Source: Pistricoccus aurantiacus
GTDB taxonomy: Bacteria; Pseudomonadota; Gammaproteobacteria; Pseudomonadales; Halomonadaceae
Length of the DNA stretch: 64,000 nucleotides
Assembly (NCBI RefSeq): GCF_007954585.1
Contig: NZ_CP042382.1
Span: 2,790,001-2,854,000, forward strand
Direction of reading: 5' to 3'
Shown here: piece by piece, positions 18,399-27,133 of the stretch
How the letters are laid out: every line of letters starts with the position of its first letter
Numbering within the stretch: position 1 is the stretch's first letter
The notes under the pieces: generated by a model
The model's input: the letters and a program-made list of their open reading frames with translations, nothing else
Told to the model about the DNA's origin: nothing
The model's database searches: none
Position numbers and translations under genes: made by a program

Positions 18399-18468
18399 TT
18401 CGAGTTAGTAGCTTAGAGTTAGTGGCTTGGGATTAACGGCTTTGAGTTAGTGGCTTGTCATTAGTGGT
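18399..18468 (+). repeat. Five-copy degenerate 14-bp tandem repeat upstream of ruvA
   Basis: Five consecutive 14-base units with consensus TTNGAGTTAGTGGC occupy 18399-18412, 18413-18426, 18427-18440, 18441-18454 and 18455-18468. They read TTCGAGTTAGTAGC, TTAGAGTTAGTGGC, TTGGGATTAACGGC, TTTGAGTTAGTGGC and TTGTCATTAGTGGT. The array ends four bases before the AAGGA that serves ruvA (ATG 18485). It is GC-poorer than its surroundings and non-coding. The ruvA reading frame is open back into the last unit, but the RBS placement argues against a start there. Confidence 0.85.
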
Positions 18469-18484
18469 TTCAAGGATCGATGGC

Positions 18485-19093
18485 ATGATTGGACGCCTGC
18501 GAGGCACTCTGCTGGAAAAACAGCCTCCCTGGCTGGTGATCGACGTCGGGGGGGTAGGGTACGAACTCGAAGCCTCAATGACGACGCTGCTGGCCTTGCC
18601 GGCGCCCAGTGAGCAGGTTCAGCTTTATACCCACCTGACGGTGCGTGAAGATGCCCACCTGCTCTACGGTTTCGCCCGGGAAAAGGAGCGCGCCCTGTTT
18701 CGCGCCTTGATCAAGGTCAACGGCATCGGTCCCAAGCTGGCCCTGGCGATTCTCTCCGGCATGGAAGAAGAACTGTTTATTCGCTGCGTGCTGGAAGACG
18801 ACGTCAAGGCGCTGACCCGCCTGCCCGGGGTCGGCAAGAAGACCGCGGAGCGCCTGGTGATCGAGATGCGCGACCGCTTCCCGCATTGGTCTCAGCCTGG
18901 TCTCGAGTCCCAGGACGTCATGACTTCCGGTTCATTGCCGATGCCTCAGGATCCCCGGCAGGACGCGGAAGCCGCCTTGATTTCCCTGGGTTACAAGCCC
19001 ACCGAGGCTAGCCGGATGCTCTCCGGCCTGGAAGAGGGGCTTTCCACGGAGGCACTGATCAAGGCGGCCTTGACCCGCAAACTGGCAGGCTGA
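18485..19093 (+). CDS. ruvA: Holliday junction branch migration protein RuvA
   Basis: This 202-residue RuvA forms the tetramer that holds the Holliday junction flat and loads RuvB. It has the N-terminal OB fold starting [17 protein letters not shown], two helix-hairpin-helix motifs ([14 protein letters not shown] and [14 protein letters not shown], about 74-125), an acidic pin region between strands, and the C-terminal UBA-like domain III ([14 protein letters not shown]) that contacts RuvB. The start at 18485 follows AAGGA by about nine bases and gives the standard length. The upstream 14-bp tandem repeat may influence its expression. Confidence 0.97.
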   Translation: MIGRLRGTLLEKQPPWLVIDVGGVGYELEASMTTLLALPAPSEQVQLYTHLTVREDAHLLYGFAREKERALFRALIKVNGIGPKLALAILSGMEEELFIRCVLEDDVKALTRLPGVGKKTAERLVIEMRDRFPHWSQPGLESQDVMTSGSLPMPQDPRQDAEAALISLGYKPTEASRMLSGLEEGLSTEALIKAALTRKLAG

Positions 19094-19105
19094 AGGTGAT
19101 CGCCC

Positions 19106-20134
19106 ATGATGGATAATGACCGACTGATCGCCGCGGCTCCGCAAACCGGCGAGCCGCCCATCGATTACGCGATTCGCCCGCGCCGCCTGGCGGACTATAT
19201 CGGTCAGCCCGCGGTGCGCGAACAGCTGGATATCTTCATTAGCGCCGCCCGTAACCGTGGTGAAAGCCTCGACCATACCCTGGTTTTCGGTCCTCCTGGA
19301 CTTGGCAAGACCACTCTGGCGCATATCATCGCCGCGGAAATGCAGGTGGATCTCAAATCCACTTCCGGGCCGGTATTGGAACGCCCCGGCGATCTGGCCG
19401 CCATGCTGACCAACCTGCAGCCTGGCGACGTGCTGTTCATCGACGAGATTCACCGTCTGTCCCCGGTGGTGGAGGAAGTGCTGTACCCCGCCATGGAAGA
19501 CTTCCAGCTGGACATCATGATTGGCGACGGACCGGCGGCGCGTTCCATCAAGCTTGACCTGCCTCGCTTCACCCTGGTGGGCGCCACTACCCGAGCGGGG
19601 CTTCTGACCTCGCCGCTGCGGGATCGCTTTGGTATCGTGCAGCGCCTGGAGTTCTACAACCTTGCTGAACTGACGGAAATCGTCGCCCGTTCCGCGCGTC
19701 TGCTTGAAATCGAAGCGGACCGGGAAGGGGCGGCGGAAATCGCACGTCGTGCCCGGGGCACGCCGCGTATCGCCAACCGCCTGCTGCGCCGGGTACGGGA
19801 CTTCGCGGAAGTTCGCGGCAATGGCTTTCTCGATGCCTCCATCGCGGATCAGGCGCTGAATCTCCTGCACGTGGACAGCCACGGCCTCGATCACATGGAT
19901 CGCCGTCTGCTGCTGGCGATGATCGAGAAGTTCGAAGGCGGGCCTGTGGGGGTGGATAGTCTGGCGGCGGCGATCAGCGAGGAGCGTGACACCATCGAGG
20001 ACGTGATCGAGCCCTATCTGATTCAGCAGGGATTCATGATGCGCACCGCCCGCGGTCGGGTGGTGACACAACAGGCCCATCTCCACTTCGGCTTCGACGC
20101 CGAACGTTACCCCCCTATTCATTCGAACGATTGA
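19106..20134 (+). CDS. ruvB: Holliday junction branch migration ATPase RuvB
   Basis: This 342-residue AAA+ motor drives branch migration as paired hexameric rings on RuvA. It shows [11 protein letters not shown] at the start of the ATPase domain, Walker [14 protein letters not shown] (about 61-73), Walker [10 protein letters not shown], sensor 1 [19 protein letters not shown], and the C-terminal winged helix ending in ARGRVVT. ATG 19106 is followed by a second ATG at 19109; GAAGGTGAT upstream fits either. The gene follows ruvA by 12 bases and overlaps the first possible codon of tolQ. Confidence 0.98.
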   Translation: MMDNDRLIAAAPQTGEPPIDYAIRPRRLADYIGQPAVREQLDIFISAARNRGESLDHTLVFGPPGLGKTTLAHIIAAEMQVDLKSTSGPVLERPGDLAAMLTNLQPGDVLFIDEIHRLSPVVEEVLYPAMEDFQLDIMIGDGPAARSIKLDLPRFTLVGATTRAGLLTSPLRDRFGIVQRLEFYNLAELTEIVARSARLLEIEADREGAAEIARRARGTPRIANRLLRRVRDFAEVRGNGFLDASIADQALNLLHVDSHGLDHMDRRLLLAMIEKFEGGPVGVDSLAAAISEERDTIEDVIEPYLIQQGFMMRTARGRVVTQQAHLHFGFDAERYPPIHSND

Positions 20135-20145
20135 CGAGGATTCCC

Positions 20146-20850
20146 GTGAACGATGCCATGTCCATTCCTCACCTGATCATCAACGCCAGCGGCGTGGTTC
20201 AGTTCGTGATGCTGATACTCATTCTGGCTTCAATAGCTTCCTGGGTGGTGATCTTTCAGCGCAGCTTCCTGGTCCGCCGTGCCCATCGCGCTCACCGTGC
20301 CTTCGAGGAGCGCTTCTGGTCCGGTATCGATCTGAACGATCTCTACCGGGAGACGCCCACGGAAGGCGACACTCAGGGGGCGGAACATGTTTTCCGCAGC
20401 GGATTTCGCGAATTCAATCGCTTGCTGCCCAAGACCCGCAGCCCTCAGGCGATTCTCGACGGCGTGCAGCGCTCCATGCGGGTGGCCTGGTCCCAAGAGG
20501 AGGATCGCCTCAATCTGCATCTGGGCTTTCTCGCCACCGTGGCCTCCGCCAGCCCTTATATCGGCCTGTTCGGTACCGTCTGGGGCATCATGGGTTCCTT
20601 TCAGAGTTTGTCCATGGCGCAGCAGGCGACCCTTGCCACGGTAGCCCCCTGGATTGCCGAGGCCCTGATAGCCACCGCAATGGGGCTGTTCGCGGCGATT
20701 CCCGCGGTGATCTTCTATAACCGCCTGTCCGGCCAGACCGGTCGACTGCTGGGCAAGTACGAGGATTTCGCCGAGGAGTTTCACTCCATCCTGCACCGTA
20801 GCCTGCAAGGGCGCGGCGAGCCCGAGCGCGCAGGGGAAACGACATCATGA
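20146..20850 (+). CDS. tolQ: Tol-Pal system proton channel subunit TolQ
   Basis: This roughly 234-residue inner-membrane protein is the MotA/ExbB-type subunit of the TolQR motor, which uses the proton gradient to energise TolA during outer-membrane constriction at division. Three membrane helices are visible at about 15-38, 135-160 and 170-195, with the conserved SASPYIGLFGTVWGIMGSF segment of the pore region. I chose GTG at 20146, five bases after GAGGA; an ATG at 20158 and a TTG at 20131 are also in frame. The downstream tolR start overlaps the stop (ATGA). Confidence 0.95.
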   Translation: MNDAMSIPHLIINASGVVQFVMLILILASIASWVVIFQRSFLVRRAHRAHRAFEERFWSGIDLNDLYRETPTEGDTQGAEHVFRSGFREFNRLLPKTRSPQAILDGVQRSMRVAWSQEEDRLNLHLGFLATVASASPYIGLFGTVWGIMGSFQSLSMAQQATLATVAPWIAEALIATAMGLFAAIPAVIFYNRLSGQTGRLLGKYEDFAEEFHSILHRSLQGRGEPERAGETTS

Positions 20851-21290
20851 TGCACGGACCTTTTTTTCGCGGCGGTCGCAAGAAGCCCATGGGCGAGATC
20901 AACGTGGTGCCATTCATCGACGTGATGCTGGTCCTGCTGGTGATCTTTATGATCACCGCGCCCATGCTGACCCAGGGCGTTCAGGTGGATCTACCGCAGG
21001 TCACCTCGGAGCCCATCGAGGACACGGAAAATCAGGAACCGGTGATCGTCAGCGTCGATCGGGACGGCCAGTACTTCATTTCCCTGGGGGACGAGGAGAC
21101 CCCGGTGACCCTTGAAGATATTTCCGGTCAGATCATGGCGATTCTGGAGCGGCGTCCCGGTACTCAGGTACTGGTGCGCGGCGATCGCAATGTTTCCTAC
21201 GGTCAGGTGGTAGGCCTGATGAGCACCCTGCAGACCGCCGGGGTGGCCAATGTCGGCCTGATCTCCGAGCCGCCGACGGGCGAGGGGTAA
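20847..21290 (+). CDS. tolR: Tol-Pal system subunit TolR
   Basis: This 147-residue protein has one N-terminal membrane helix (about 22-43) containing the proton-carrying Asp in VVPFIDVMLVLLVIFM, and a periplasmic ExbD/TolR domain ending around residue 140. With TolQ it forms the ion-driven stator complex acting on TolA. It overlaps tolQ by four bases and is followed by tolA ten bases later, so tolQRA should be translated together. Length and motif are normal for the family. Confidence 0.96.
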   Translation: MMHGPFFRGGRKKPMGEINVVPFIDVMLVLLVIFMITAPMLTQGVQVDLPQVTSEPIEDTENQEPVIVSVDRDGQYFISLGDEETPVTLEDISGQIMAILERRPGTQVLVRGDRNVSYGQVVGLMSTLQTAGVANVGLISEPPTGEG

Positions 21291-21299
21291 CAAAGCGCC

Positions 21300-22421
21300 A
21301 TGGCCAGACGTAAGTCGCGAGTCGGATACGGCCTGCCGCTGATCCTTGCCATCGGCCTGCATGTGCTGGTGGTGGTCATCAGTACACTGAGCCTGCCCAG
21401 CAGGAAAGACGAACCTTCATCTTCTTCGGTGGTACAAGCAACTCTGGTCAGCACCGAAACCACCACGGATCAGGCCCAGCGTGCCAAGGAGGCCAAGGCT
21501 GCCGCCCGGCAAGCCGAGGAACGGGCCGCTGTGGAGCAGGCCGCGGCGGAAGAAGCCGCTGAAACCGAGGCGCGCCGAGAAGCGCAAGCCGAGGAGCAGG
21601 CGGAACGGCAGGCGCTGGAAGAACAGCGTCAGCAGGCCCAGGCGGAAGCCCGGCGTCGCGAGGAAGCCGCCGAGCAGCAGGTGGCGGAACGCCAACGAAT
21701 CGAGGAGCGCGAGCAACAGCAGCAGGCTCGTCGGGAAGCGGAGGCGGCGGCGCAGAAGAAGCGCCAGGAAGAGGTTCGCCAGAAGGCCGAGGCAGAGGCT
21801 CAGCGCAAGCAGGCGGAAGAAAAGGCTCGTCAAGAGGCCAAGCGTAAGGCCGAGGCGGAGGCAAAAGCCAAGCAGGCCCGGGAGGAAGAAGCGCGCCGCA
21901 AGGCCGAGGCAGAAGTTCAGGCTAAACGCGAGCAGGAAGAAGCGCGGAAGAAAGCCGCAGCGGAAGCCGAACGCAAGCGTCAGGAAGAGGCGCGCAGGCA
22001 AGCCGAGGCGGAGGCCCAGCGCAAGCGTGAAGAGGCCGCCAAACGCGCCGCCGCTGCCGCCAGCGGAAGCCTGGAAAGCGCTATCGCCGGCGAGGAAGAA
22101 GCCATTGCCAACGCTCGCCAGGCGGAGCAGGCAGCCAACGGCTTTCAGGATCTGGTGCGCCGCTACGTGGAGCAGGCCTGGAATCTGCCGCCCAACCTGC
22201 GTCCCAATACCGAGGCGCTGGTTCGACTCACCTTGCTGCCCACCGGGGAACTCGTCAACGTGACGATTGTACGTAGTAGTAACGACGCCGCCTTTGACCG
22301 CTCGGTAACGCAAGCAGTGGAGCGGGCGGCGCCTTTTACCGAAATGTCCGATTTGCCGGTGGCGGCCCAACGCCGCTTCCGTGAATTCAATCTACTTTTC
22401 CGACCGGGGGATGTGCGCTGA
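21300..22421 (+). CDS. tolA: Tol-Pal system protein TolA
   Basis: This 373-residue protein spans the periplasm and links the TolQR motor to TolB/Pal. Domain I is a single membrane helix (about 12-32, [18 protein letters not shown]). Domain II (about 55-260) is an extremely Ala/Glu/Arg/Lys/Gln-rich helical rod with repeated AEAxxKRxEEAR-like units. Domain III (about 285-373) is the globular C-terminal TolA/TonB-like fold with [15 protein letters not shown] and RFREFNLLF. The rod is repetitive at DNA level as well, so copy-number differences between strains are plausible. Its stop overlaps the tolB start by one base (TGATG). Confidence 0.96.
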   Translation: MARRKSRVGYGLPLILAIGLHVLVVVISTLSLPSRKDEPSSSSVVQATLVSTETTTDQAQRAKEAKAAARQAEERAAVEQAAAEEAAETEARREAQAEEQAERQALEEQRQQAQAEARRREEAAEQQVAERQRIEEREQQQQARREAEAAAQKKRQEEVRQKAEAEAQRKQAEEKARQEAKRKAEAEAKAKQAREEEARRKAEAEVQAKREQEEARKKAAAEAERKRQEEARRQAEAEAQRKREEAAKRAAAAASGSLESAIAGEEEAIANARQAEQAANGFQDLVRRYVEQAWNLPPNLRPNTEALVRLTLLPTGELVNVTIVRSSNDAAFDRSVTQAVERAAPFTEMSDLPVAAQRRFREFNLLFRPGDVR

Positions 22422-23725
22422 TGAAACGTTTTACAAGCCTAAGTCTAAGCCTATGGCTGGGCATGCTGTTGATGACTCTCGCGAGTCTTGCCCAGGCGGA
22501 TCTGACCATCGAGATCACCCGGGGAAGCGAGAAGGCGACGCCCATCGCCATTGTGCCGTTCGCGACGCCCCAGGATCAGCCCTTGCCTCAGGATGTGGCT
22601 CAGATCATCGCGGACGATCTGGAGCACAGCGGCCAGTTCTCGCCCTTGCCGGCGCGCACCCTGATCGCCCGACCTCATGACAGCGACAGCGTCAAGTATC
22701 GGGATTGGCGAGCGGTGGATGCGGACTATCTGACCGTGGGCAAGATCACCCAGGAAGGCAGCCAGTATCGTATCCAGTTCGAGCTGATGGATATCTACGG
22801 CGAGAAGCGAGTGATCGGCGAGGTCGTGACCGCCGGCCAGGGGGAGTTGCGCGAAGCCGCCCATTACATCAGCGACAAGATTTTCGAGGCCATTACCGGG
22901 ATTCGCGGGGCCTTTTCCACCAAGATCGCCTATGTCACTTCCCAGGGCGTCGGCGACGACATGCGTTTCGGACTCCATGTGGCGGATGCGGACGGCCACA
23001 ACAGCCGAGAGATCCTGTCCTCTTCCGAACCGATCATGTCGCCGGCCTGGTCACCGGACGGCCGCAAGCTGGCCTATGTTTCCTTCGAAACCGAGCGCCC
23101 CGCCATCTATATCCAGGATCTGGCATCGAGTCAGCGGGTGCGGGCAAGCTCCTTTAGAGGCATCAATGGCGCGCCGGCCTGGTCACCAGATGGCCGCAAG
23201 CTGGCCATGTCTCTTTCCAAGGACGGCCAGCCGGAAATCTACGTGATGGATATTGGCGCTCGGAGCTTTCAACGGCTGACCAACAGCGACGCCATCGATA
23301 CCGAACCCAGCTGGTCGCCGGACGGCGATAGCCTGGTGTTCACCTCGGATCGCAGCGGCTCGCCGCAGCTTTACCGACTCGACCTGGGGAGCAATGAGGC
23401 AAAACGGCTGACCTTCACCGGCAACTACAACTCGCGTGGGCGTTTCTCGCCGGACGGGGAATCCCTGTTCATGATCCATCGCGGCAACGGCGGATTTCAG
23501 GTCGCGCGTCAGGATCTAGACAGCGGCAGACTGGTCACCCTGACGGACTCCGGCGCCGATGAATCCCCCAGTGTTGCCCCCAACGGGACCATGGTAATCT
23601 TTGCCACGCAGCAGGGGGGAGGCGACGTGCTGGGGGCCGTCTCCGCGGATGGCAACGCCTCGTTTCGCCTGCCATCGGCGCAAGGCGACGTGCGCGAGCC
23701 CGCCTGGTCGCCGTTCATGAACTAG
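22421..23725 (+). CDS. tolB: Tol-Pal system beta-propeller protein TolB
   Basis: This 434-residue periplasmic protein binds Pal and is pulled by TolA. A Sec signal peptide (about 1-26, ending SLAQA) is followed by the D1 domain (about 27-165) and a six-bladed WD40-like propeller with repeated [27 protein letters not shown] and [15 protein letters not shown] blade motifs. The N-terminal segment after cleavage (DLTIEITRG) is the TolA-binding box region. The gene is one-base overlapped with tolA. Two strong hairpins lie between it and pal. Confidence 0.97.
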   Translation: MKRFTSLSLSLWLGMLLMTLASLAQADLTIEITRGSEKATPIAIVPFATPQDQPLPQDVAQIIADDLEHSGQFSPLPARTLIARPHDSDSVKYRDWRAVDADYLTVGKITQEGSQYRIQFELMDIYGEKRVIGEVVTAGQGELREAAHYISDKIFEAITGIRGAFSTKIAYVTSQGVGDDMRFGLHVADADGHNSREILSSSEPIMSPAWSPDGRKLAYVSFETERPAIYIQDLASSQRVRASSFRGINGAPAWSPDGRKLAMSLSKDGQPEIYVMDIGARSFQRLTNSDAIDTEPSWSPDGDSLVFTSDRSGSPQLYRLDLGSNEAKRLTFTGNYNSRGRFSPDGESLFMIHRGNGGFQVARQDLDSGRLVTLTDSGADESPSVAPNGTMVIFATQQGGGDVLGAVSADGNASFRLPSAQGDVREPAWSPFMN

Positions 23726-23738
23726 ATGGCGTTTATTG

Positions 23739-23797
23739 GTAGCCAACGCTTGTGGTGGCTACGGACTGTAAGGCCGCTATCGGTTGGCACCGATAGC
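23739..23797 (+). promoter_or_regulatory. Tandem stem-loops between tolB and pal
   Basis: Two hairpins stand back to back in the 115-base gap: GTAGCCA (23739-23745) with TGGCTAC (23756-23762), loop 10; and GCTATCGGT (23776-23784) with ACCGATAGC (23789-23797), loop 4. No U tract follows, so full termination is unlikely; attenuation or 3'-end protection that separates tolB from the more abundant Pal is plausible. Confidence 0.6.
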
Positions 23798-23840
23798 AGT
23801 CACGATTAGATGTAATTATTGGTCGTATCAAGGAGTTTTC

Positions 23841-24404
23841 ATGCGGGCTTCATCTTACTTCAAGTCTCTGGCGGTGGCGGCGTCCTTCGCTTTGATAGCC
23901 GGTTGTTCCAGCACCGGCGGCACACAGGACGGATCCCTGGATGGAGCCGGCGGCATGGGGGGTGGCGGCGCCGACGGTTCCGGTGTCTCCGGCAGCGGTG
24001 TATCCGGCCAGGGTATGAATGGTTATGGCCAGCAAGACGCCGGTCGTGGCCAGCAGGACGGCAGCCAGAGCGGTATCCCCCAGGTGCGCACCATCTATTT
24101 CGATTACGATCGGGATACCATTCGCAGCGAATTCGAACCGGTGCTCAATGCCCATGCCCAGTACCTGCAAGGCCACCCCAATACCAAGGTCGTGCTGCAA
24201 GGTCATACGGACGAGCGCGGCACCCGGGAATACAACCTGGGCCTGGGGGAGCGGCGTGCCAATGCCGTGGTGCGTTTCATGACCGTACAGGGCGTGCCCT
24301 CATCGCAGATGGAAGTCGTCAGCTACGGCGAAGAGCGTCCGGCGGTCCGCGGCGGCAACGAAGAGAGCTACGCGCAGAATCGCCGGGTCGTCTTCGATTA
24401 TTGA
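23841..24404 (+). CDS. pal: Peptidoglycan-associated lipoprotein Pal
   Basis: This 187-residue outer-membrane lipoprotein binds peptidoglycan and TolB. The signal peptide ends in lipobox LIAGC (Cys near 21). A Gly/Ser-rich linker (about 28-80) leads to the OmpA-like domain with YFDYDRDTIRSEFEP and LQGHTDERGTREYNLGLGER, where the Asp and Arg bind the peptidoglycan diaminopimelate. ATG 23841 has an ideal AAGGAG six bases away; a longer reading from 23784 lies before this RBS. The linker is longer and richer in Gly and Gln than in E. coli Pal. Confidence 0.97.
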   Translation: MRASSYFKSLAVAASFALIAGCSSTGGTQDGSLDGAGGMGGGGADGSGVSGSGVSGQGMNGYGQQDAGRGQQDGSQSGIPQVRTIYFDYDRDTIRSEFEPVLNAHAQYLQGHPNTKVVLQGHTDERGTREYNLGLGERRANAVVRFMTVQGVPSSQMEVVSYGEERPAVRGGNEESYAQNRRVVFDY

Positions 24405-24458
24405 TCGCGGGATGTTGCGCGACGGAAAGATCCGCTCGAGACGCCGATGGAGTCGACG

Positions 24459-25307
24459 ATGAAACAGGTTTCACCAGGCTTTGGTCTGCACGAACAAGGC
24501 TCGAAACGCCCACACCGGGAAGCGCCGGAACCAAAGAAACCCAGCTTCAGGATACTGTGCATGACGGGGGCCTTGCTGCTCCCGTTTGCTGCTCTCGATA
24601 CGGCCACGGCTCAGGTGGTGGAAGATCTTTCCGATCAGGCGAAAAGCTTCTACGAGCAGACCGAGGTCCGTCAGGGAAGCAGCGGCAGCCTGGTGCTGTT
24701 CAATCAGGTACAGGAACATCAGCGGGAGATTCAACGGCTGCGCGGAGAAATCGAGGAGCTGCGCTATCAGTTCGAGCAGTCCAAGCGCCTTTCTCAGCAG
24801 CGCTACCTGGAGTTGGAAAAACGCCTGAACGCCGTTGGCTCGACGACGAGGAGCGAGCCGTCTTCTCGTCCCCAGGTGGATCAGGATAGCGCCAATCAGG
24901 TGACGGAAATCGCCGGCGGCAGTAATGAAGAGGCGGCAAAAAGCGCCTATCGGGACGCTTTCGACAAGGTCCAGGCGCGGGATTTTCCCGCCGCTACCGG
25001 GGCCTTCGAGTCCTTCGTCGCGCAGTATCCGGACAGCAGTCTGGCCGCCAACGGCTATTATTGGCTAGGCGAACTGTATTCCAGCGACGGTGAGCTCGAC
25101 AAGGCGGCAACCGCTTTCCAGCGGGTGATCGACGATTTCTCCGAAAGCAGCAAGGCGCCGGACGCCATGTATAAGCTAGGCTTGTTGCGAGCCCGACAGG
25201 GACAGCCGGAGGATAGCCGCCGTCTGCTGGAGCAGGTTCAGAAGGAACACCCGCAGAGCAGCGCCGCCAATCTGGCCAAGCAGTTTCTCAACCAGTCGGT
25301 CAATTGA
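24459..25307 (+). CDS. cpoB: Tol-Pal associated periplasmic protein CpoB (YbgF)
   Basis: This roughly 282-residue periplasmic protein coordinates peptidoglycan synthesis (PBP1B) with Tol-driven constriction in E. coli. It has an unusually long N-terminal leader of about 45 residues before the cleavable hydrophobic segment (ILCMTGALLLPFAAL, then ATAQ), a trimerising coiled coil (about 85-125, VQEHQREIQRLRGEIEELR) and C-terminal TPR repeats (about 165-280: YRDAFDKVQARDF, YYWLGELYSSDGELDKA, YKLGLLRARQG). I prefer ATG 24459, six bases after GGAG, over 24447. It completes the tol-pal cluster. Confidence 0.93.
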   Translation: MKQVSPGFGLHEQGSKRPHREAPEPKKPSFRILCMTGALLLPFAALDTATAQVVEDLSDQAKSFYEQTEVRQGSSGSLVLFNQVQEHQREIQRLRGEIEELRYQFEQSKRLSQQRYLELEKRLNAVGSTTRSEPSSRPQVDQDSANQVTEIAGGSNEEAAKSAYRDAFDKVQARDFPAATGAFESFVAQYPDSSLAANGYYWLGELYSSDGELDKAATAFQRVIDDFSESSKAPDAMYKLGLLRARQGQPEDSRRLLEQVQKEHPQSSAANLAKQFLNQSVN

Positions 25308-25338
25308 AAAAGCAAGAAGACTCCAGGGGAGTGAGCTC

Positions 25339-26103
25339 ATGAACTGCAAGATCGACTATCAAGCACCGGCGGAGCTGCTCAAGGATCGCATCATCCTGGT
25401 CACCGGAGCGGGTAACGGCATCGGCCGTGCCGCGGCATTGGCCTATGCCAGTCATGGCGCGACGGTGATTCTGCTGGGTCGAACGACCTCTCGACTGGAA
25501 GAGGTTTACGATGCCATCGAGGCGGCGGGTGGACCACAGCCCGCCATCTATCCACTGGATTTCGAAGGCGCCACCCCGGAAGACTACCGCCACATGGCGG
25601 AAACCCTGGACCAGGAGTTCGGGCGTCTCGACGGGCTCCTGCATAATGCGGGGATTCTGGGCCGTATTACCCCCTTCGAGCAATACAATCCGGAGCTATG
25701 GCAGCAGGTCATGCAGATCAACCTCAACGGCCCGGTAATGATGACCCAGGCGCTGCTGCCGCTACTCAAGGCGGCGGATCAGGCCTCCGTGATATTCACC
25801 TCCTCCGGCGTTGGCCATAAGGGGCGCGCCTTTTGGGGCGCCTATGCGGTATCCAAGGCGGCAACGGAAAATTTCGTCGAAGTGTTGGCAGACGAATTGG
25901 AAAACACTTCTCGCATCCGCATCAACAGTATCAATCCAGGCGCAACTCGCACCGCCATGCGTCAGACCGCCTTTCCCGGCGAGGATCCGCAAACGCTGCT
26001 GGCCCCGGAAGACATCATGCCCAGCTATCTGTGGTTGATGGGGCCGGATAGTGAAGGGCATAGCGGCGAACACTTCGAGGCCCAGCCGCCGCGGAACCAG
26101 TAA
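25339..26103 (+). CDS. YciK-type short-chain dehydrogenase/reductase
   Basis: This 254-residue NAD(P)-dependent SDR has the cofactor motif TGAGNGIGRAAAL (about 20-32), LLHNAGILG (NNAG equivalent), Ser in FTSSGVGHKGR and the catalytic YxxxK in GAYAVSKAATE. The C-terminal part with INPGATRTAMR and the PEDIMPSYLWLMGPDS segment closely resembles E. coli YciK. Physiological substrate is unknown. In Pseudomonas its orthologue sits beside mupP-ubiG; here a CBS-BON gene is placed between them. A GGGGAG precedes the ATG. Confidence 0.93.
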   Translation: MNCKIDYQAPAELLKDRIILVTGAGNGIGRAAALAYASHGATVILLGRTTSRLEEVYDAIEAAGGPQPAIYPLDFEGATPEDYRHMAETLDQEFGRLDGLLHNAGILGRITPFEQYNPELWQQVMQINLNGPVMMTQALLPLLKAADQASVIFTSSGVGHKGRAFWGAYAVSKAATENFVEVLADELENTSRIRINSINPGATRTAMRQTAFPGEDPQTLLAPEDIMPSYLWLMGPDSEGHSGEHFEAQPPRNQ

Positions 26104-26122
26104 ATTATCCTGCGGAGAGCTT

Positions 26123-26154
26123 GCACAGGCAGAAGCGAGCAGCGGGGCCTGTGC
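26123..26154 (+). terminator. Possible stem-loop downstream of yciK
   Basis: GCACAGGC (26123-26130) can pair with GCCTGTGC (26147-26154) across a 16-base loop, 20 bases after the yciK stop. There is no run of T, so it is at best a weak or Rho-assisted terminator, and may serve transcripts from both sides. Confidence 0.35.
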
Positions 26155-26279
26155 TTGATCTTGACTGGCCACAGGATCGGGAGCGCCTGGCGGGGCGGGG
26201 TGCGCGCGAAGACTTCCTGAACGCAAGTGAGCCGAATATCAGAACGGTGCAGCGACGCTGCCGCCGGTCCTGGTCCAGT

Positions 26280-26963
26280 TCAGTATCCGCCAATGCCGCG
26301 CGGCCTGAGCCCCAGATGGTTGATTACCTGCTTGACACCTGGCGCGTTCTCGGCAGCCACCTGCACCGCCCAGCGCTGCTCCTTGGTTTCCACCAATCCC
26401 CAGAGCTGAACGCAACCATTAGAGACAATCACAGTGAGGTGCTCATCCCAAAGCCCGCTTAATGCTTTCAGCTCCTTGTAGATGGCCTTGCGAATGTTGC
26501 GATCATCGATGCTGGCTTCAATCTCGGGCTCGGCGGTGGCAAAGCCGCGCAGCAGGTTGGAGCGACTGACGATGCCAACCAGACGGCCGTCGCGCACCAC
26601 CGGCACCCGCTTGATGCGATATTTTTCCAGCAGTCCAGCGATACGGTGCAGCGGCTCATCCTCGCTCACGGTGAGCGGGTCGGGGGTCATGACCTCACCG
26701 GCGCATCGGCCGTGAGCCTTTACGTAGTCCACCACGCTAGTGCCGGAAAACAGCTTGAGCCACCAGGACTTGTGGCTATCCTCGTCGTTCTCGATACGGC
26801 GTATCAGATCGCCTTCGCTAACGATACCGAGAACACGCTGCTCGCTATCCACCACCGGCACTGCACTGATACCGTGCTCGGCAAGGAGACTGGCGATCTC
26901 GCGAACCTCGCTCTCAAGGGCGACACTGATCACCTTGGTTGTCATGACATCGGCGGCACGCAT
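26280..26963 (-). CDS. CBS-pair domain protein with C-terminal BON domain
   Basis: This 227-residue cytoplasmic-looking protein has two CBS motifs (about 1-60, with VMTTKVISV and HGISAVPVVDSEQRVLGIVS; and about 88-145, with VMTPDPLTV and YRIKRVPVVRDGRLVGIVS) followed by a BON domain (about 155-220, IRKAIYKELKAL to VKQVINHL). CBS pairs usually bind adenine nucleotides; BON domains usually bind phospholipid or act as periplasmic modules. No signal peptide is visible, so the BON part is presumably cytoplasmic. Proteins of this layout are widespread and uncharacterised. It breaks the otherwise conserved yciK/mupP-ubiG neighbourhood. Confidence 0.9.
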   Translation of the reverse strand: MRAADVMTTKVISVALESEVREIASLLAEHGISAVPVVDSEQRVLGIVSEGDLIRRIENDEDSHKSWWLKLFSGTSVVDYVKAHGRCAGEVMTPDPLTVSEDEPLHRIAGLLEKYRIKRVPVVRDGRLVGIVSRSNLLRGFATAEPEIEASIDDRNIRKAIYKELKALSGLWDEHLTVIVSNGCVQLWGLVETKEQRWAVQVAAENAPGVKQVINHLGLRPRGIGGY

Positions 26964-27133
26964 GGACTACCTCCTCGGCTAACGGAACAAAAGCAGCTTT
27001 TTACTCGACACTGATTCCTGCTATTGGCTGTACGATTACCATATTCACCAGAATAGCCTTGCGCCAGCGAATGCCAATCGAGGCAATGAAGCGGGGGCAA
27101 CAAGATCGCCCGAGTTGTTTTAGAAACGCGTAA

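Noticed and set aside
18399-18468. Possible CRISPR-like array upstream of ruvA
   Set aside because: Units are 14 bases, directly adjacent and degenerate, with no spacers, leader or cas genes; it is a plain tandem repeat.
18455-18484. Earlier start for ruvA
   Set aside because: The in-frame extension lies within the tandem repeat, ahead of the AAGGA that fits ATG 18485, and RuvA proteins begin MIGRLRG.
21417-22370. Leu/Gly-rich open frame antisense to tolA
   Set aside because: It mirrors the Ala/Glu/Arg repeats of TolA and would encode an implausible Leu-Phe-Gly repeat; no independent start signals.
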